This document shows positions 53,589-62,461 of a stretch of DNA of 64,000 nucleotides, in pieces. Under the pieces are notes generated by a model. It ran no database searches, had not been told where the DNA came from, and saw only the letters and a program-made list of their open reading frames with translations. Source of the DNA: Thaumasiovibrio subtropicus (GTDB lineage Bacteria; Pseudomonadota; Gammaproteobacteria; Enterobacterales; Vibrionaceae). The DNA is taken from positions 496,001 to 560,000 of the forward strand of contig NZ_AP023055.1 of the NCBI RefSeq assembly GCF_019703835.1. The letters run 5' to 3'. Numbering within the stretch: position 1 is the first letter of the stretch; each line of letters begins with the position of its first letter. Both the position numbers and the translations under genes were made by a program.

Positions 53589-53608
53589 GAGCCTCCGATT
53601 GGAGGCTC
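53589..53608. terminator. Hairpin shared by convergent short genes
   Basis: GAGCCTCC (53589-53596), loop GATT, GGAGGCTC (53601-53608): perfect 8-bp stem. On the minus strand TTACTTTTT follows; on the plus strand a T run comes only after nine bases. Confidence 0.75.
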
Positions 53609-53614
53609 TAGAAA

Positions 53615-53683
53615 TCATTTTTTGTCTTTTAGTGACTTGAGCATTTGCTTCAGTTTCTTAGACGATACGCGTTGTTTTCCCAT
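53615..53683 (-). CDS. 22-residue basic peptide gene
   Basis: On the minus strand AAAAGGAGAAG lies six bases before ATG 53683, a near-ideal ribosome-binding site. The frame encodes MGKQRVSSKKLKQMLKSLKD plus KK and ends 7 bp before a hairpin terminator. Nine of 22 residues are Lys or Arg, with an amphipathic-helix pattern, suggesting nucleic-acid, ribosome or membrane-surface binding. No homologue recalled. Confidence 0.55.
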   Translation of the reverse strand: MGKQRVSSKKLKQMLKSLKDKK

Positions 53684-53805
53684 CTTTTACTTCTCCTTTT
53701 TATTTAATCCAATCATTACGTTAGCAATAATAAGCATGAATATGAAGTGATGGGTGTTGCATAATTTAGTGTATTATTTGAGCTGTTGCATCGAGAGCTG
53801 TTAAA

Positions 53806-54447
53806 TCAGCAGCGAGAGAGGTCGATATGTGCGGAAAGCAGCATGTAGCGATGTATCGGCAGGTCTGTATTAACTTTAAGTAAAGGGTGGCGGAGGTCGG
53901 TGTTAATTTCTCGCCACCCAAAGCGATGTTTTAGGTTCGAGCGCAGCGAGTCCGGGCTAGCTTGTAAACGAATACCTTCGTTGTAGTACGCTTGAAGGTT
54001 ATTAGGGAGTTCGCCAATCCACCATGCTGGCAGTTGTTTACTGGCTCGACTGCGATCAAACCAGTGATCTGCGATGATCAAAATGTGCTGCTGGTTGACA
54101 TGCTCCATCTGTAATTCGATGAGATTGAGTTCTTCAATGAGCGTTTCTCTGCAATGGTGATTAGCACTGAGCATTTGCTGTGCCACAATCCAAATTTCAT
54201 GTCCCTCGTAGCTCACCATATAAACTGGGTGAGCAAAAGCAGGATCGCTTCTCTTTTCTTGTGTCTCGGCATTTATATCGAGCTTCATTAACTGGTGGCA
54301 TAGGCGACGAGCGAGCGCCTTCCCAAGATGGTTTTCCTTCATACCGCGATTGTGCACTGTAGGGTAATGGTGCTCGCACAGTAGGCGGCAATCCACGTCA
54401 AAAGCAGCAAGACAGTCTTCAATGAGTTGGTGTATCAACGATGGCAC
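53806..54447 (-). CDS. Uncharacterised 213-residue protein
   Basis: Soluble alpha/beta protein with no signal or membrane segment. Segments include HPVYMVSYEGHEIWIVAQQM and QHILIIADHWFDRSRASKQL. No family recognised; a nuclease-like fold was considered but no catalytic motif can be placed. The gene ends just right of the short basic peptide gene on the same strand. Its upstream 170 bp separate it from the insertion sequence. Confidence 0.65.
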   Translation of the reverse strand: MPSLIHQLIEDCLAAFDVDCRLLCEHHYPTVHNRGMKENHLGKALARRLCHQLMKLDINAETQEKRSDPAFAHPVYMVSYEGHEIWIVAQQMLSANHHCRETLIEELNLIELQMEHVNQQHILIIADHWFDRSRASKQLPAWWIGELPNNLQAYYNEGIRLQASPDSLRSNLKHRFGWREINTDLRHPLLKVNTDLPIHRYMLLSAHIDLSRC

Positions 54448-54615
54448 CCTTTTGTTTTAGGCGCGTTAAATTCGGCTGTCATAGGCATTAATCGATCAGA
54501 AGGTGAAAAGTACAAATCGTACATCGTGTTCTCTGTTGTCCATATCAGATATAAAGCAAAGTGCATTTGAGGTAGAAACTGTACACGAATCCAACACTTG
54601 CCGTGATTTGATGTA

Positions 54616-55976
54616 ATGGTCTTCCCTCGCACTAATCGGCATCGCAATGTGCCAAGATAGCGTTGATAAATCGCCTATCTAAAAACGAGGGAAGACCATG
54701 AATAAGTGTAAAACCATTGGTATCGATTTAGCAAAGAATACTTTTTACTTCATCATGTTGGACAAACAGGGTAAGCAAGTTGAGAGAAAGAAATTAAATC
54801 GACAACAGCTCATTGGCTATCTCTCGAAGCTAGAGACTTGTGTCATTGCGATGGAAGCATGCGGTACAGCGCATTACTGGGGACGAAAAATAGGCCAGCT
54901 AGGGCACTCTGTTGTATTACTTCCCGCTCAGCATGTGAAAGGCTATTTACGAGGCCAAAAGAATGACTATAACGATGCAAAGGCCATCGCAGAAGCGTGT
55001 CAGCACGGTGCGATTCGCCCCGTTGCGGTCAAATCCCTAGCGCAGCAAGACGACCAAACTTTTTTGCTCATGCGTCAACACGTGAGTAGTGACAGAAAGC
55101 GCTTAATCAATCATGTGAGAGGGTTGCTGGCGGAGTATGGGGTAGTGCTGGCGAGAGGAAGTCAGGTATTGCGTAAATCGCTGCCTTTTATTCTAGAAGA
55201 TGTTGAGAACGGCTTAACCGACGAATTTCGAGCGCTTTTATTCAGGCAATACACACAACTCGAAAGGCTTGACGAAGAGCTACAGTGGTACGACGAAAGG
55301 TTGGCCGAAAAAGTGAAGCAAAAAGACGTTTGTCAGCGTTTGATAAAAGTGCCAGGTATTGGTCCCGTGGTGAGTTTTTCCTTAAGAGCCTGGATGGGAA
55401 GTGGTGAGCAATTTAAACGAGGGCGTGATGCGTCAGCAGCCTTAGGTTTAGTGCCCAAGCAATTTAGCACGGGAGGTCGAGAGGTATTGCTTGGCATTAC
55501 AAAGCGAGGGAATCAGCAGTTAAGGTCATTCGTGGTTCATGGTGCAAGAGCGGTTGTGAGTCGAGCCGATGGCAAAACAGACAGGCTTAGTCAATGGATA
55601 TTGCGGCTGGTTGAAAGGCGAGGTTTTAACAAGGCTGTGGTGGCGCTGGCGAATAAGATAATCCGTATCGCGTGGGTCATTATCTGTCGAGGAGAAAGCT
55701 ATAAAGCGCCAGCGGCGGTTTAACAGAAAGATTTAACTAAAGCGTCACACACCAGATATTGCGTAGATAGCAGTTTAGATGAAAAACAGGTAAGACCAGC
55801 ATATAGGGACCCTGATATACTCAAAGGTTTACCAAAACCGTTAATTTGATAAGGGCTATATGCGCGAAGTGTCATCAAGGCCAGAAGCCACACGAGCTTC
55901 ACGCATAGGCCGGATATATGAAAGCAACCTGTCCCTTTTATCGACATTGGTATCTTGCCAATAGAGGGAAGACCAT
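54616..55976 (+). mobile_element. IS110-family (IS1111-type) insertion sequence
   Basis: About 1.36 kb bounded by the perfect 13-bp inverted repeats ATGGTCTTCCCTC (54616-54628) and GAGGGAAGACCAT (55964-55976), with one transposase gene inside. A third copy of the repeat lies at 54687-54699 and includes the transposase ribosome-binding site and start. The terminal repeats favour the IS1111 subgroup. The exact outer ends may extend a few bases beyond the repeats, because IS1111 repeats are subterminal. Confidence 0.8.
54698..55723 (+). CDS. IS110/IS1111-family transposase
   Basis: 341 aa, full length. The N-terminal DEDD-type (RuvC-like) catalytic domain reads GIDLAKNTF, with EACGTAHYWGRK and KNDYNDAKAIAEA. 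The C-terminal transposase-20 domain has VPGIGPVVSFSL and the Ser-containing SALGLVPKQFSTGGREVLLG region. Frame intact, so probably active. The SD GAGGGA and the ATG both lie in an internal copy of the terminal repeat, able to pair with the left end. Confidence 0.92.
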   Translation: MNKCKTIGIDLAKNTFYFIMLDKQGKQVERKKLNRQQLIGYLSKLETCVIAMEACGTAHYWGRKIGQLGHSVVLLPAQHVKGYLRGQKNDYNDAKAIAEACQHGAIRPVAVKSLAQQDDQTFLLMRQHVSSDRKRLINHVRGLLAEYGVVLARGSQVLRKSLPFILEDVENGLTDEFRALLFRQYTQLERLDEELQWYDERLAEKVKQKDVCQRLIKVPGIGPVVSFSLRAWMGSGEQFKRGRDASAALGLVPKQFSTGGREVLLGITKRGNQQLRSFVVHGARAVVSRADGKTDRLSQWILRLVERRGFNKAVVALANKIIRIAWVIICRGESYKAPAAV

Positions 55977-56170
55977 ATATGAGTATAGCCCTTTTAAATT
56001 ATTGAAGGGAAATACCCCAAAAGACTGTGAAGTGACAAATAGTCTAAAAGAGAGGGCGTGTCATATTGGACTATCACTTGGCACATGCTTGCGTCTGATA
56101 CTCAAACATCTTGAGTATATTTACAAAACTCACTGACATTGGATAGTGATCGTCGTGGAAAAACGCAGCA
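55977..56170. other. Spacer right of the insertion sequence
   Basis: No gene. A short dyad ATACTCAA-ACATC-TTGAGTAT at 56098-56118 equals the two ends of the 265-bp repeat family brought together without its body. Confidence 0.5.
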
Positions 56171-56794
56171 TTACTGTTGATTAAATGAGAGTTTAGTCAC
56201 TGTTTGCTTGAGTTTTGACCACCTCATTGCCAATAAGAGGATAAAGCCAAGTAAATAAAGAAAAGGGGATGTTAACCCAGACTTCACTGACCAAAGGTAG
56301 TGAATGGGGGCGAGTAGGGCGATGAGATACACCGTGTTATGTAGTTGCTGCCAGCGTTTCCCCATTTTGGCTTGCAGTGTTTTGAATGAGGTGATGGCTA
56401 GCGCGGTGAGCAAGAGGAAGGCGATGAGGCCCAAGATGAGATAAGGGCGACGCGTGGTTTCTTCGAAAAAGAGAGTGAGAGACAAGCCTAAATCGAGCCA
56501 GAAATAGATGAGTACGTGAATCAAGGCCCAACTAAAACAGTATAAGCCAAGCAGCCGCCGTACGCGCATCAGTTGGCCAAGCTTGAAACGCTTGGCGATG
56601 GGAGACACAAGTAACGTTAGGATCAGTAAATGTAGTCCGGCTTTGCCGGTATAATGGCTCATCTCTTGTAGCGGGTCTGCGCCCATTGCACCTGATAACA
56701 CCGCGACAACCAAATAAACAAAGGCGATCACGTTGAGTGTGTGAATAACAATTTTTAATCCAAGCAGGCGCTTGGGCGTGAGCTTTAATACCAT
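56171..56794 (-). CDS. msrQ: MsrQ, heme-binding membrane subunit of the periplasmic methionine sulfoxide reductase
   Basis: 207 aa, six hydrophobic segments, inner membrane. Ferric-reductase-like landmarks: [39 protein letters not shown] (heme-ligating His residues) and [21 protein letters not shown]. It passes electrons to MsrP. The start overlaps the msrP stop by 10 bp, so the two are coupled. Confidence 0.92.
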   Translation of the reverse strand: MVLKLTPKRLLGLKIVIHTLNVIAFVYLVVAVLSGAMGADPLQEMSHYTGKAGLHLLILTLLVSPIAKRFKLGQLMRVRRLLGLYCFSWALIHVLIYFWLDLGLSLTLFFEETTRRPYLILGLIAFLLLTALAITSFKTLQAKMGKRWQQLHNTVYLIALLAPIHYLWSVKSGLTSPFLYLLGFILLLAMRWSKLKQTVTKLSFNQQ

Positions 56795-57786
56795 TTGCTG
56801 AGATCCATATCCTTGTACATACTGGCGACCTCTTCGCCATAGCCATTGAACATCAAGGTGGGTTTGCGCTCACTACTGAACAAGTTACCTTCACCGATGA
56901 AGCGCTCTGATGCTTGCGACCATCGAGGATGGTCAACACGAGGATTTACATTGGCATAAAACCCATATTCTCTAGGCGCGAGTTTATTCCAGGTTGTGGG
57001 TGGCATAACATGAGTCACGCTGATGCGAACGATGGATTTGATGCTCTTAAAGCCGTATTTCCATGGCACGACTAAACGCACAGGTGCACCGTTTTGTGGT
57101 GCGAGACTTTTGCCATACAGTCCCACTGCCAGCAAAGTAAGTGGGTGCATCGCCTCATCAAGGCGAAGGCCTTCGACATAGGGGTAATCGATGCCTCCTC
57201 CGACTCGGCGTGATGCTTGACCGGGCATTTGCTCGGGATCGTACAGTGTTTTGAAGGCGACATACCGTCCATCACTGTTTGGTTCGACCATTTTGAGTAG
57301 ATCAGCCAGCGGGAAGCCGATCCATGGAATGTTCATTGACCATGCTTCCACACAACGCAACCGATAGATACGCTCTTCCAAGGCGAAGCGGCGAAAGAGA
57401 TCGTCAAAACTGAGCGTTGTTGGATTGTTTACCATCCCGTCCACGTTGAGTGTCCACGGGTCTACCTTAAAGTGTTGGCTATTTTCTGCTGGATCAGATT
57501 TGTCTGTACCAAATTCATAAAAATTGTTGTACTTCAGTATTTTATCTTCAGGAGTCAAGATAAGGTTGCTGGGGTTCTCCTTTGCTTGCAGTGGCGAGCG
57601 TTCAAACTCAGGTACGGGTTCATCATCAAACCAATCGAATAGGCTAGCATCAACAGAGGTGGCCACGGGTAACGTTGCGGCTGCGATGCCCAACTTTTTT
57701 AAAATTTCTCTGCGGCCCTTGTAGATGTGCTCAGGGGTTGCTTCACTCTCTTTTAGTTCCCAACGTCTGGTTTTTTTAATCAACAT
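56785..57786 (-). CDS. msrP: MsrP, molybdopterin catalytic subunit of methionine sulfoxide reductase
   Basis: 333 aa, the usual size. A Tat signal (RREILKK at 25-31, followed by a hydrophobic stretch) directs the folded enzyme to the periplasm. The molybdenum-ligating Cys is Cys145 in [15 protein letters not shown], and [13 protein letters not shown] and MPPTTWN are family blocks. It repairs oxidised methionines on periplasmic proteins. First gene of the msrPQ operon. Confidence 0.93.
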   Translation of the reverse strand: MLIKKTRRWELKESEATPEHIYKGRREILKKLGIAAATLPVATSVDASLFDWFDDEPVPEFERSPLQAKENPSNLILTPEDKILKYNNFYEFGTDKSDPAENSQHFKVDPWTLNVDGMVNNPTTLSFDDLFRRFALEERIYRLRCVEAWSMNIPWIGFPLADLLKMVEPNSDGRYVAFKTLYDPEQMPGQASRRVGGGIDYPYVEGLRLDEAMHPLTLLAVGLYGKSLAPQNGAPVRLVVPWKYGFKSIKSIVRISVTHVMPPTTWNKLAPREYGFYANVNPRVDHPRWSQASERFIGEGNLFSSERKPTLMFNGYGEEVASMYKDMDLSKWY

Positions 57787-58214
57787 AGTGGTTCCTGAAG
57801 ATGCTGAAGTTATCGTTAAAGTGACGATATAAACAAAAAATTAAGGCTATGCTTAACTTTACGCCACTTTTCTCCAATTGGATTGAATTTGTCTCAATTG
57901 ATTATTTTTACAATTACTTCTTTAGACCGCCCAAGTCGCAAAACACTTTCAAACTATTTTATAAATGGGTTTGTGCGTGTAGAAAGTTCAGTACAATTCG
58001 TTACGAATATGCTTAAGGAGAGAATGACATTGAGCATTTAATGACGGTAGTATTTGCCTATACCCAAGTGACTTTAACGTGCGCTGTTGAATCTTAGATA
58101 GAAGTTCAAACCGTGAACGGTCATAAATGTAAATGTGGCTCCTTAGGCGTTCCAGTGGATGCGCATCGGGAGTGTAAAGGTCATTTGGGTATGGTCACTT
58201 TTTAGGGAAAAAGA
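57787..58214. other. Spacer containing the msrPQ promoter region
   Basis: Apart from the element at 58059-58192 no structure or gene is seen in these 428 bp. Confidence 0.5.
58059..58192. repeat. Element with TATACCCAAGTGAC ends (134 bp)
   Basis: Left end TATACCCAAGTGAC and right end GGTCATTTGGGTATG form an imperfect terminal inverted repeat. No ORF inside. It shares its TATACCCAAGT end with the 49-bp dyad at 61244-61292. Probably a small non-autonomous repeat. Confidence 0.5.
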
Positions 58215-58640
58215 ATGAAAAAGAGAGTACTTGCTGCCGCGGTTGCGCTGATGGTCAGCGCGCCGACAGCTTGGGCAAATTATGGATTTGATGCAGGTAT
58301 TTACTTGGGTTCGCCATCTTCAGGATTAACCATCAAACCGCATCCGTTATTTAAATTCTCACTCGGGCTCGATACGTTTAGCTTCTCAGGTGACATCATT
58401 ATGAATCTCTCTGAAGCGCTTGGGCAGCCGCAACTTGAGGCGCTCTATGCTTATGGTGGTATCCAGTATACGGATGATGATGAACATCGATTGGGGCCAC
58501 GATTTGGTGTGGGATTTGAATTTCCATTGGGGATGACAGATTTGATGACATTCTACGCAGAGGCAGGGCCAACTTGGTATTTAGATAAAGAGAGCACGAT
58601 GCGATTAGAAGGTCAGGCAGGGGTGCGTTTTAAGTTCTAA
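58215..58640 (+). CDS. Small exported, probably outer-membrane, protein
   Basis: 141 aa with a classical signal peptide (MKKRVLAAAVALMVSAPTAWA). The mature part is beta-rich and ends LEGQAGVRFKF, compatible with a small barrel. Glycine/aromatic strands such as LGPRFGVGFEFPLG are present. Function unknown. It precedes the desaturase by 75 bp on the same strand and may be co-transcribed. Confidence 0.75.
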   Translation: MKKRVLAAAVALMVSAPTAWANYGFDAGIYLGSPSSGLTIKPHPLFKFSLGLDTFSFSGDIIMNLSEALGQPQLEALYAYGGIQYTDDDEHRLGPRFGVGFEFPLGMTDLMTFYAEAGPTWYLDKESTMRLEGQAGVRFKF

Positions 58641-58715
58641 TTGTTAATTCCTTGTTGTGATTTTTGGTCGGGACGCTATTATGGCTTACACGTGTAAGCT
58701 GAAAGGTGTCCTGAC

Positions 58716-59849
58716 ATGTCTGATTCTGTTAAACCCAAACTCATCTGGGTTAATAATTTTCTATTTTTGAGTACTTTTTTGGTCGCTGTGATTGTCGTGC
58801 CTTGGTATGGCGTAGTGCATGGCTATAGCGCTGGACTGTGGTTCGCCTTGTTGATTTGCTTTAGTTACTGTGGCCTTTCTATCACTGCGGGCTATCACAG
58901 ACTGTGGGCTCACAAGAGTTACAACGCGCACTGGTCGATGCGATTTATTTATGCGCTCGGCGGCGCGTTTGCATTGCAGAACAGTGCGTTGCACTGGAGC
59001 TCTGATCATCGAGTCCATCACAAGCACGTCGATGCCCCAGAAAAAGATCCTTATGCGGCCACGAAAGGGCTTTGGTACTCCCATATTGGCTGGATGTTGC
59101 GTGAGTATCAGCCAGAACGATACGCTGATTACGCCAACTGTCGTGACTTGCAGAGAGATGCCATCGTCATGTGGCAACACAAATACTATGTTGAGCTGGC
59201 TATTCTAATGAACATTGGTGTGCCTCTCGTGATAGGTCTTTTCGCCGGGGATGTGTGGGGAGCGTTACTGCTCGTTGGTTTTCTTCGCTTGGTATTGAGT
59301 CACCATACGACTTTCTTTATTAATTCCTTAGCGCATTTTTGGGGATCCCAGCCTTACACTGATCGTAATACCGCCCGTGATAATGGGGTATTGGCACTCT
59401 TCACCTTCGGGGAGGGGTATCATAACTTTCATCACTTGTTTGAAAATGACTATCGAAATGGCATTCGCTGGTGGCAATTTGATCCTACCAAATGGCTCAT
59501 CAATGGCCTGTCGTACCTTAAGTTGGCATCCGATCTGCGTCGAAGCCCAGCAGATCGAATTGAAAAAATGAAAGCCAAGATGACATTGAAGAAAGCGCAG
59601 ACAAAACTCGCCGCATTACCACAGGCTACACTGTCACGTGAGCTTCTGGAGCAAGAGTATGAACTCCTTCTCACCCGTATTTCTGATTACTATCAGGCTA
59701 AAAAAGCCTGTATTGAAGCCAAACAAGAGGCGCTGCAGTCGGGCATTAAAACCAAGCTAGAAAATGTGGAAACCCATTACGATGCGATGAAGCGCTCACT
59801 GGGTGAACAGCGACGTCGATGGCGACAGCTTACCGCGCAATATGCTTAA
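58716..59849 (+). CDS. Membrane fatty acyl desaturase (delta-9 type)
   Basis: 377 aa. The three histidine boxes of stearoyl-CoA-type desaturases are present: HRLWAH (61-66), HRVHH (98-102) and HNFHH near 245, holding a di-iron site. Several membrane segments flank them. A helical, charged C-terminal extension (about 285-377) is longer than the minimal family core. It inserts a cis double bond into acyl chains, adjusting membrane fluidity. Substrate carrier (ACP, CoA or phospholipid) is not evident. Confidence 0.9.
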   Translation: MSDSVKPKLIWVNNFLFLSTFLVAVIVVPWYGVVHGYSAGLWFALLICFSYCGLSITAGYHRLWAHKSYNAHWSMRFIYALGGAFALQNSALHWSSDHRVHHKHVDAPEKDPYAATKGLWYSHIGWMLREYQPERYADYANCRDLQRDAIVMWQHKYYVELAILMNIGVPLVIGLFAGDVWGALLLVGFLRLVLSHHTTFFINSLAHFWGSQPYTDRNTARDNGVLALFTFGEGYHNFHHLFENDYRNGIRWWQFDPTKWLINGLSYLKLASDLRRSPADRIEKMKAKMTLKKAQTKLAALPQATLSRELLEQEYELLLTRISDYYQAKKACIEAKQEALQSGIKTKLENVETHYDAMKRSLGEQRRRWRQLTAQYA

Positions 59850-59951
59850 GTATATTCGCTTATGCTGTGCTGTTATCAGCTTGGTATGGCTTGTTGAACA
59901 TTTCACTCTCGGTATATAGTGTCAAAAAACGATAGCTAAAAGGTAACTCTT

Positions 59952-60860
59952 GTGCGACGAATGTGGTGTAGCCTCTTGCTTCTTGCTAGCTCGGTCAGTG
60001 TAGCGACCGAGTACAACTTGCCGATAGAAGGGCGTTTGATCGGCAAGCTCGAAACCTATCAGCCAACCGGCGAAGAGAGTATGGCGGATATTGCCGATAA
60101 GTTTCATGTCGGTATTCTCGCGCTGTTGGAAGCGAACAAAGGGAGCGATCCTTATCTGCCGAGAGAAGAGGATCTACTGACAATTCCAACGCAAATGCTC
60201 TTACCAGACGTGGCTAGAGAAGGGGTTGTGGTTAACTTGGCGGAGTTGCGTCTCTACTATTTTCCTCCAGACACAGAAACAGTGCATGTGTTCCCGATTG
60301 GTATTGGGCGGATAGGCAGAGAAACCCCCGAAATGGTCACGCACATTACCAGTTTAATTGAACATCCGACGTGGACGCCGACCGCGAATATCCGCAAAGA
60401 GTATTTAGAGAAACACGATATCGTGTTACCGGATGTTGTACCGGCAGGCCCGGAAAACCCACTTGGTGATCATGCCTTACGCTTGGCGGCTGGGAATGGT
60501 GAATACCTAATCCATGGCACCAATAAAACCTATGGGATAGGGATGCGAGTGAGTTCAGGGTGTATCCGAATGCTCCCTCCCGATATTGAGTGGCTATTCG
60601 GGGAAGTGCAGCGCAGAACAAAAGTCACGGTGATCAACCAGCCACTAAAAGCCAGTCTAGAGCCGGATGGCAGCCTGTATATGGAGGTTCATCAACCACT
60701 GTCTGCAAATGAAGATGAACAGCACATTTATAAGCGTATTCCGCCTCCTGAGGTGATTGTGCAATACCTTGGCGATGACCGACGTGGTTTAGCAATGATG
60801 AATGCGGCACTTCGCTTGCAAGCGGGCGTCCCCGTTGAGATTGTTGGCGAGGTTTTCTAA
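59952..60860 (+). CDS. L,D-transpeptidase (YkuD family)
   Basis: 302 aa from GTG 59952, which follows AAGGTAA. A signal peptide (cleavage after SVA, about 18) is followed by a LysM-like segment (ESMADIADKFHVGILALLEA, about 42-61) and the YkuD catalytic domain: His188 in LIHGTNKTYGIGMR and Cys204 in SSGCIRM. Such enzymes attach Lpp to, or cross-link, peptidoglycan. Its neighbour lpp, convergent 78 bp away, encodes the substrate with a C-terminal Lys. Confidence 0.9.
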   Translation: MRRMWCSLLLLASSVSVATEYNLPIEGRLIGKLETYQPTGEESMADIADKFHVGILALLEANKGSDPYLPREEDLLTIPTQMLLPDVAREGVVVNLAELRLYYFPPDTETVHVFPIGIGRIGRETPEMVTHITSLIEHPTWTPTANIRKEYLEKHDIVLPDVVPAGPENPLGDHALRLAAGNGEYLIHGTNKTYGIGMRVSSGCIRMLPPDIEWLFGEVQRRTKVTVINQPLKASLEPDGSLYMEVHQPLSANEDEQHIYKRIPPPEVIVQYLGDDRRGLAMMNAALRLQAGVPVEIVGEVF

Positions 60861-60886
60861 CGCTCGACATTGCCTGGTATGAGGTT

Positions 60887-60931
60887 AATAAAAAGCGCCT
60901 CGATAGAGTGACTATCGAGGCGCTTTTTATT
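60887..60931. terminator. Very strong bidirectional terminator
   Basis: A perfect 20-bp stem (60887-60906 with 60912-60931), loop AGTGA, with T runs on both strands. Shared by the convergent transpeptidase and lpp genes. Confidence 0.95.
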
Positions 60932-60938
60932 GAGCGAA

Positions 60939-61214
60939 TTACTTGGTGTAAGAGCTTGGTACGTTATCAATACGTTGGTTGGCGCGCATCGCTTCTTTCA
61001 TTGCAGCGTCAGCAGTTGATTCCATCGACTGTACTGCAGAACGCGTATCGCGTTGCTGCCTTTCAAGTGATTGCACCTGCTGAGATAGCATTTCGATCTG
61101 CTTAGTCAGCTCTTTGATTTCGTCTGTTTCCATCTCGGCCTGAGGTGAGCTTGAGCAACCCACCATGAACATGGTTAATGCAGCGATAGAAAGAACTGAT
61201 AGTGTTTTTTTCAT
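60939..61214 (-). CDS. lpp: Major outer-membrane lipoprotein Lpp
   Basis: 91 aa. Signal peptide with lipobox MVGC; lipid-modified Cys20. Residues about 28-80 form a coiled coil (ELTKQIEMLSQQVQSLERQQ). The C-terminus is YTK, with Lys91 the expected site of covalent linkage to peptidoglycan. It tethers the outer membrane to the wall. The adjoining L,D-transpeptidase probably makes that bond. Confidence 0.9.
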   Translation of the reverse strand: MKKTLSVLSIAALTMFMVGCSSSPQAEMETDEIKELTKQIEMLSQQVQSLERQQRDTRSAVQSMESTADAAMKEAMRANQRIDNVPSSYTK

Positions 61215-61243
61215 AGCAACCTCTGGTTTTTTCTTTGGTTATT

Positions 61244-61292
61244 TATACCCAAGTAACCTCTGAGTCCTACAAGCTGAGGACACTTGGGTATA
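61244..61292. repeat. 49-bp dyad with TATACCCAAGT ends
   Basis: TATACCCAAGT (61244-61254) pairs with ACTTGGGTATA (61282-61292), 11 bp, and CCTC (61257-61260) with GAGG inside. It lies 30 bp upstream of lpp, shares its end with the element at 58059-58192 and may fold if transcribed. Confidence 0.65.
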
Positions 61293-61553
61293 TGCGTTTC
61301 ATTTTTAGCATCGCGACTTCTTCAACAGACTGAAGTAACACGCATTGACTCGTCGCTTACACGGCATGATAAAAATGCAGTAAAACCAGTATGACACAGG
61401 GTTTCGAGATTCGAACTCATTTGATCACTTCCTCACAAAAAACAGTTAAAAAGAATGACGATGCTCCCACTTTATTCGCTAGGGGACTGGTGTTTTAGTG
61501 TTTGTAAGCAATTTTAGCGGCGCACATCACAGTCACTTTGGAAACGATATACC

Positions 61554-61831
61554 TACACTCAAACCACCTCAAGATGCTTGTTCAGCGAGAGTTTCTAGGC
61601 TTGTCAACAAGACACTGTTTTGAAGATCTAGTGGACTAAATCAAAAAACAGTAACGACGGTGGCGAGCCTAGAAAACTCGCCCTTCGGGAAGCAACTAGC
61701 GCCCCGATTTCTGCGTTAAAGGTGTTTGAAAGGGAAAGACATTCCTTCACACCTTTGCCTTGGTATCTTTACCTTGACTTAGACGCGCTAGGCCGCTTCT
61801 GAATCCTGCATCTTGAGGTGGTTTGAGTATA
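61554..61831. repeat. Palindromic repeat copy C (about 278 bp, inverted)
   Basis: Opposite orientation to copies A and B. Starts TACACTCAAACCACCTCAAG and ends TTGAGGTGGTTTGAGTATA. Internally it follows the reverse complement of A, with an insertion in the outer lobe (TTGGTATCTTTACCTTGACT region). Confidence 0.88.
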
Positions 61832-61841
61832 TGGGTTAAAT

Positions 61842-61865
61842 GAAAAAAGCACGCATTGCGTGCTT
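61842..61865 (-). terminator. Terminator of the SCO gene
   Basis: AAGCACGC (61847-61854), loop ATT, GCGTGCTT (61858-61865); on the minus strand six T follow. Confidence 0.88.
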
Positions 61866-61890
61866 AATGGAGGGTAAGAAGAACCTAGTC

Positions 61891-62457
61891 TTATGACTCA
61901 GGGTTGATTTGCGCATCAATCGCAGCGGTGAGTATTGCTGGGTTCATCGTATGCGGCACCTTATCGAGCAATTCGCCTTGGTTATTAATAAGGTAAAAAA
62001 AGGAGCTGTGGTCAACCGAGTATTCAAGCTCTGAGTCTTCAAGCTCAGTACGCTTGAATAATACACCGTAAGTTTTCGCAAGCGCCTCGAGTTCAGTGTC
62101 AGAGGTGGAAACGCCGACGATGTTGGGATGAAAGAATTGGGCATACTCAGCGCTTTTCTCCGGTGTATCGCGCTCGGGATCTAACGAAATAAAGAGTGGT
62201 AGCAATTTCGCTTGGTCATTGTCATCCATCTGACGTAACGATGCGGCTAATACTGCGAGCGAAGTAGGACAAATGTCGGGGCAGTGAGTAAAACCAAAGT
62301 AGGCGACGCGAAGGCGGCTGTCAGTTGCATCTTCTAAAGTGAATATCTGATCTGCGCTCAGTAAATTGACTGGCGCCTTAGGTTGTTGATCAACGTACCA
62401 ACGCAATCCGAGGCCGGCGCCTAGCGCAATTATCAATATCAATGCCTTTTTGAACAT
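61891..62457 (-). CDS. SCO1/SenC-family copper chaperone
   Basis: 188 aa from ATG 62457, preferred over the upstream TTG because GAGGAGG precedes it. An N-terminal membrane anchor (about 4-20) is followed by a thioredoxin fold with copper ligands Cys59 and Cys63 (FTHCPDICPTS) and His150 (YSVDHSSFF). SCO proteins deliver copper to cytochrome c oxidase CuA. It lies 4 bp after the upstream gene of the same operon. Confidence 0.9.
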   Translation of the reverse strand: MFKKALILIIALGAGLGLRWYVDQQPKAPVNLLSADQIFTLEDATDSRLRVAYFGFTHCPDICPTSLAVLAASLRQMDDNDQAKLLPLFISLDPERDTPEKSAEYAQFFHPNIVGVSTSDTELEALAKTYGVLFKRTELEDSELEYSVDHSSFFYLINNQGELLDKVPHTMNPAILTAAIDAQINPES

Positions 62458-62461
62458 GTTT

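Larger units (their letters stand above)
61215..61890. other. Spacer holding two repeats and the lpp promoter
   Basis: These 676 bp hold the 49-bp dyad at 61244-61292, the full repeat copy C at 61554-61831 and the SCO-gene terminator. No coding sequence was found in the remaining 250 bp. Confidence 0.6.

Noticed and set aside
54435..54647. 70-codon minus-strand frame across the left end of the insertion sequence
   Set aside because: It crosses the IS boundary and has no protein character.
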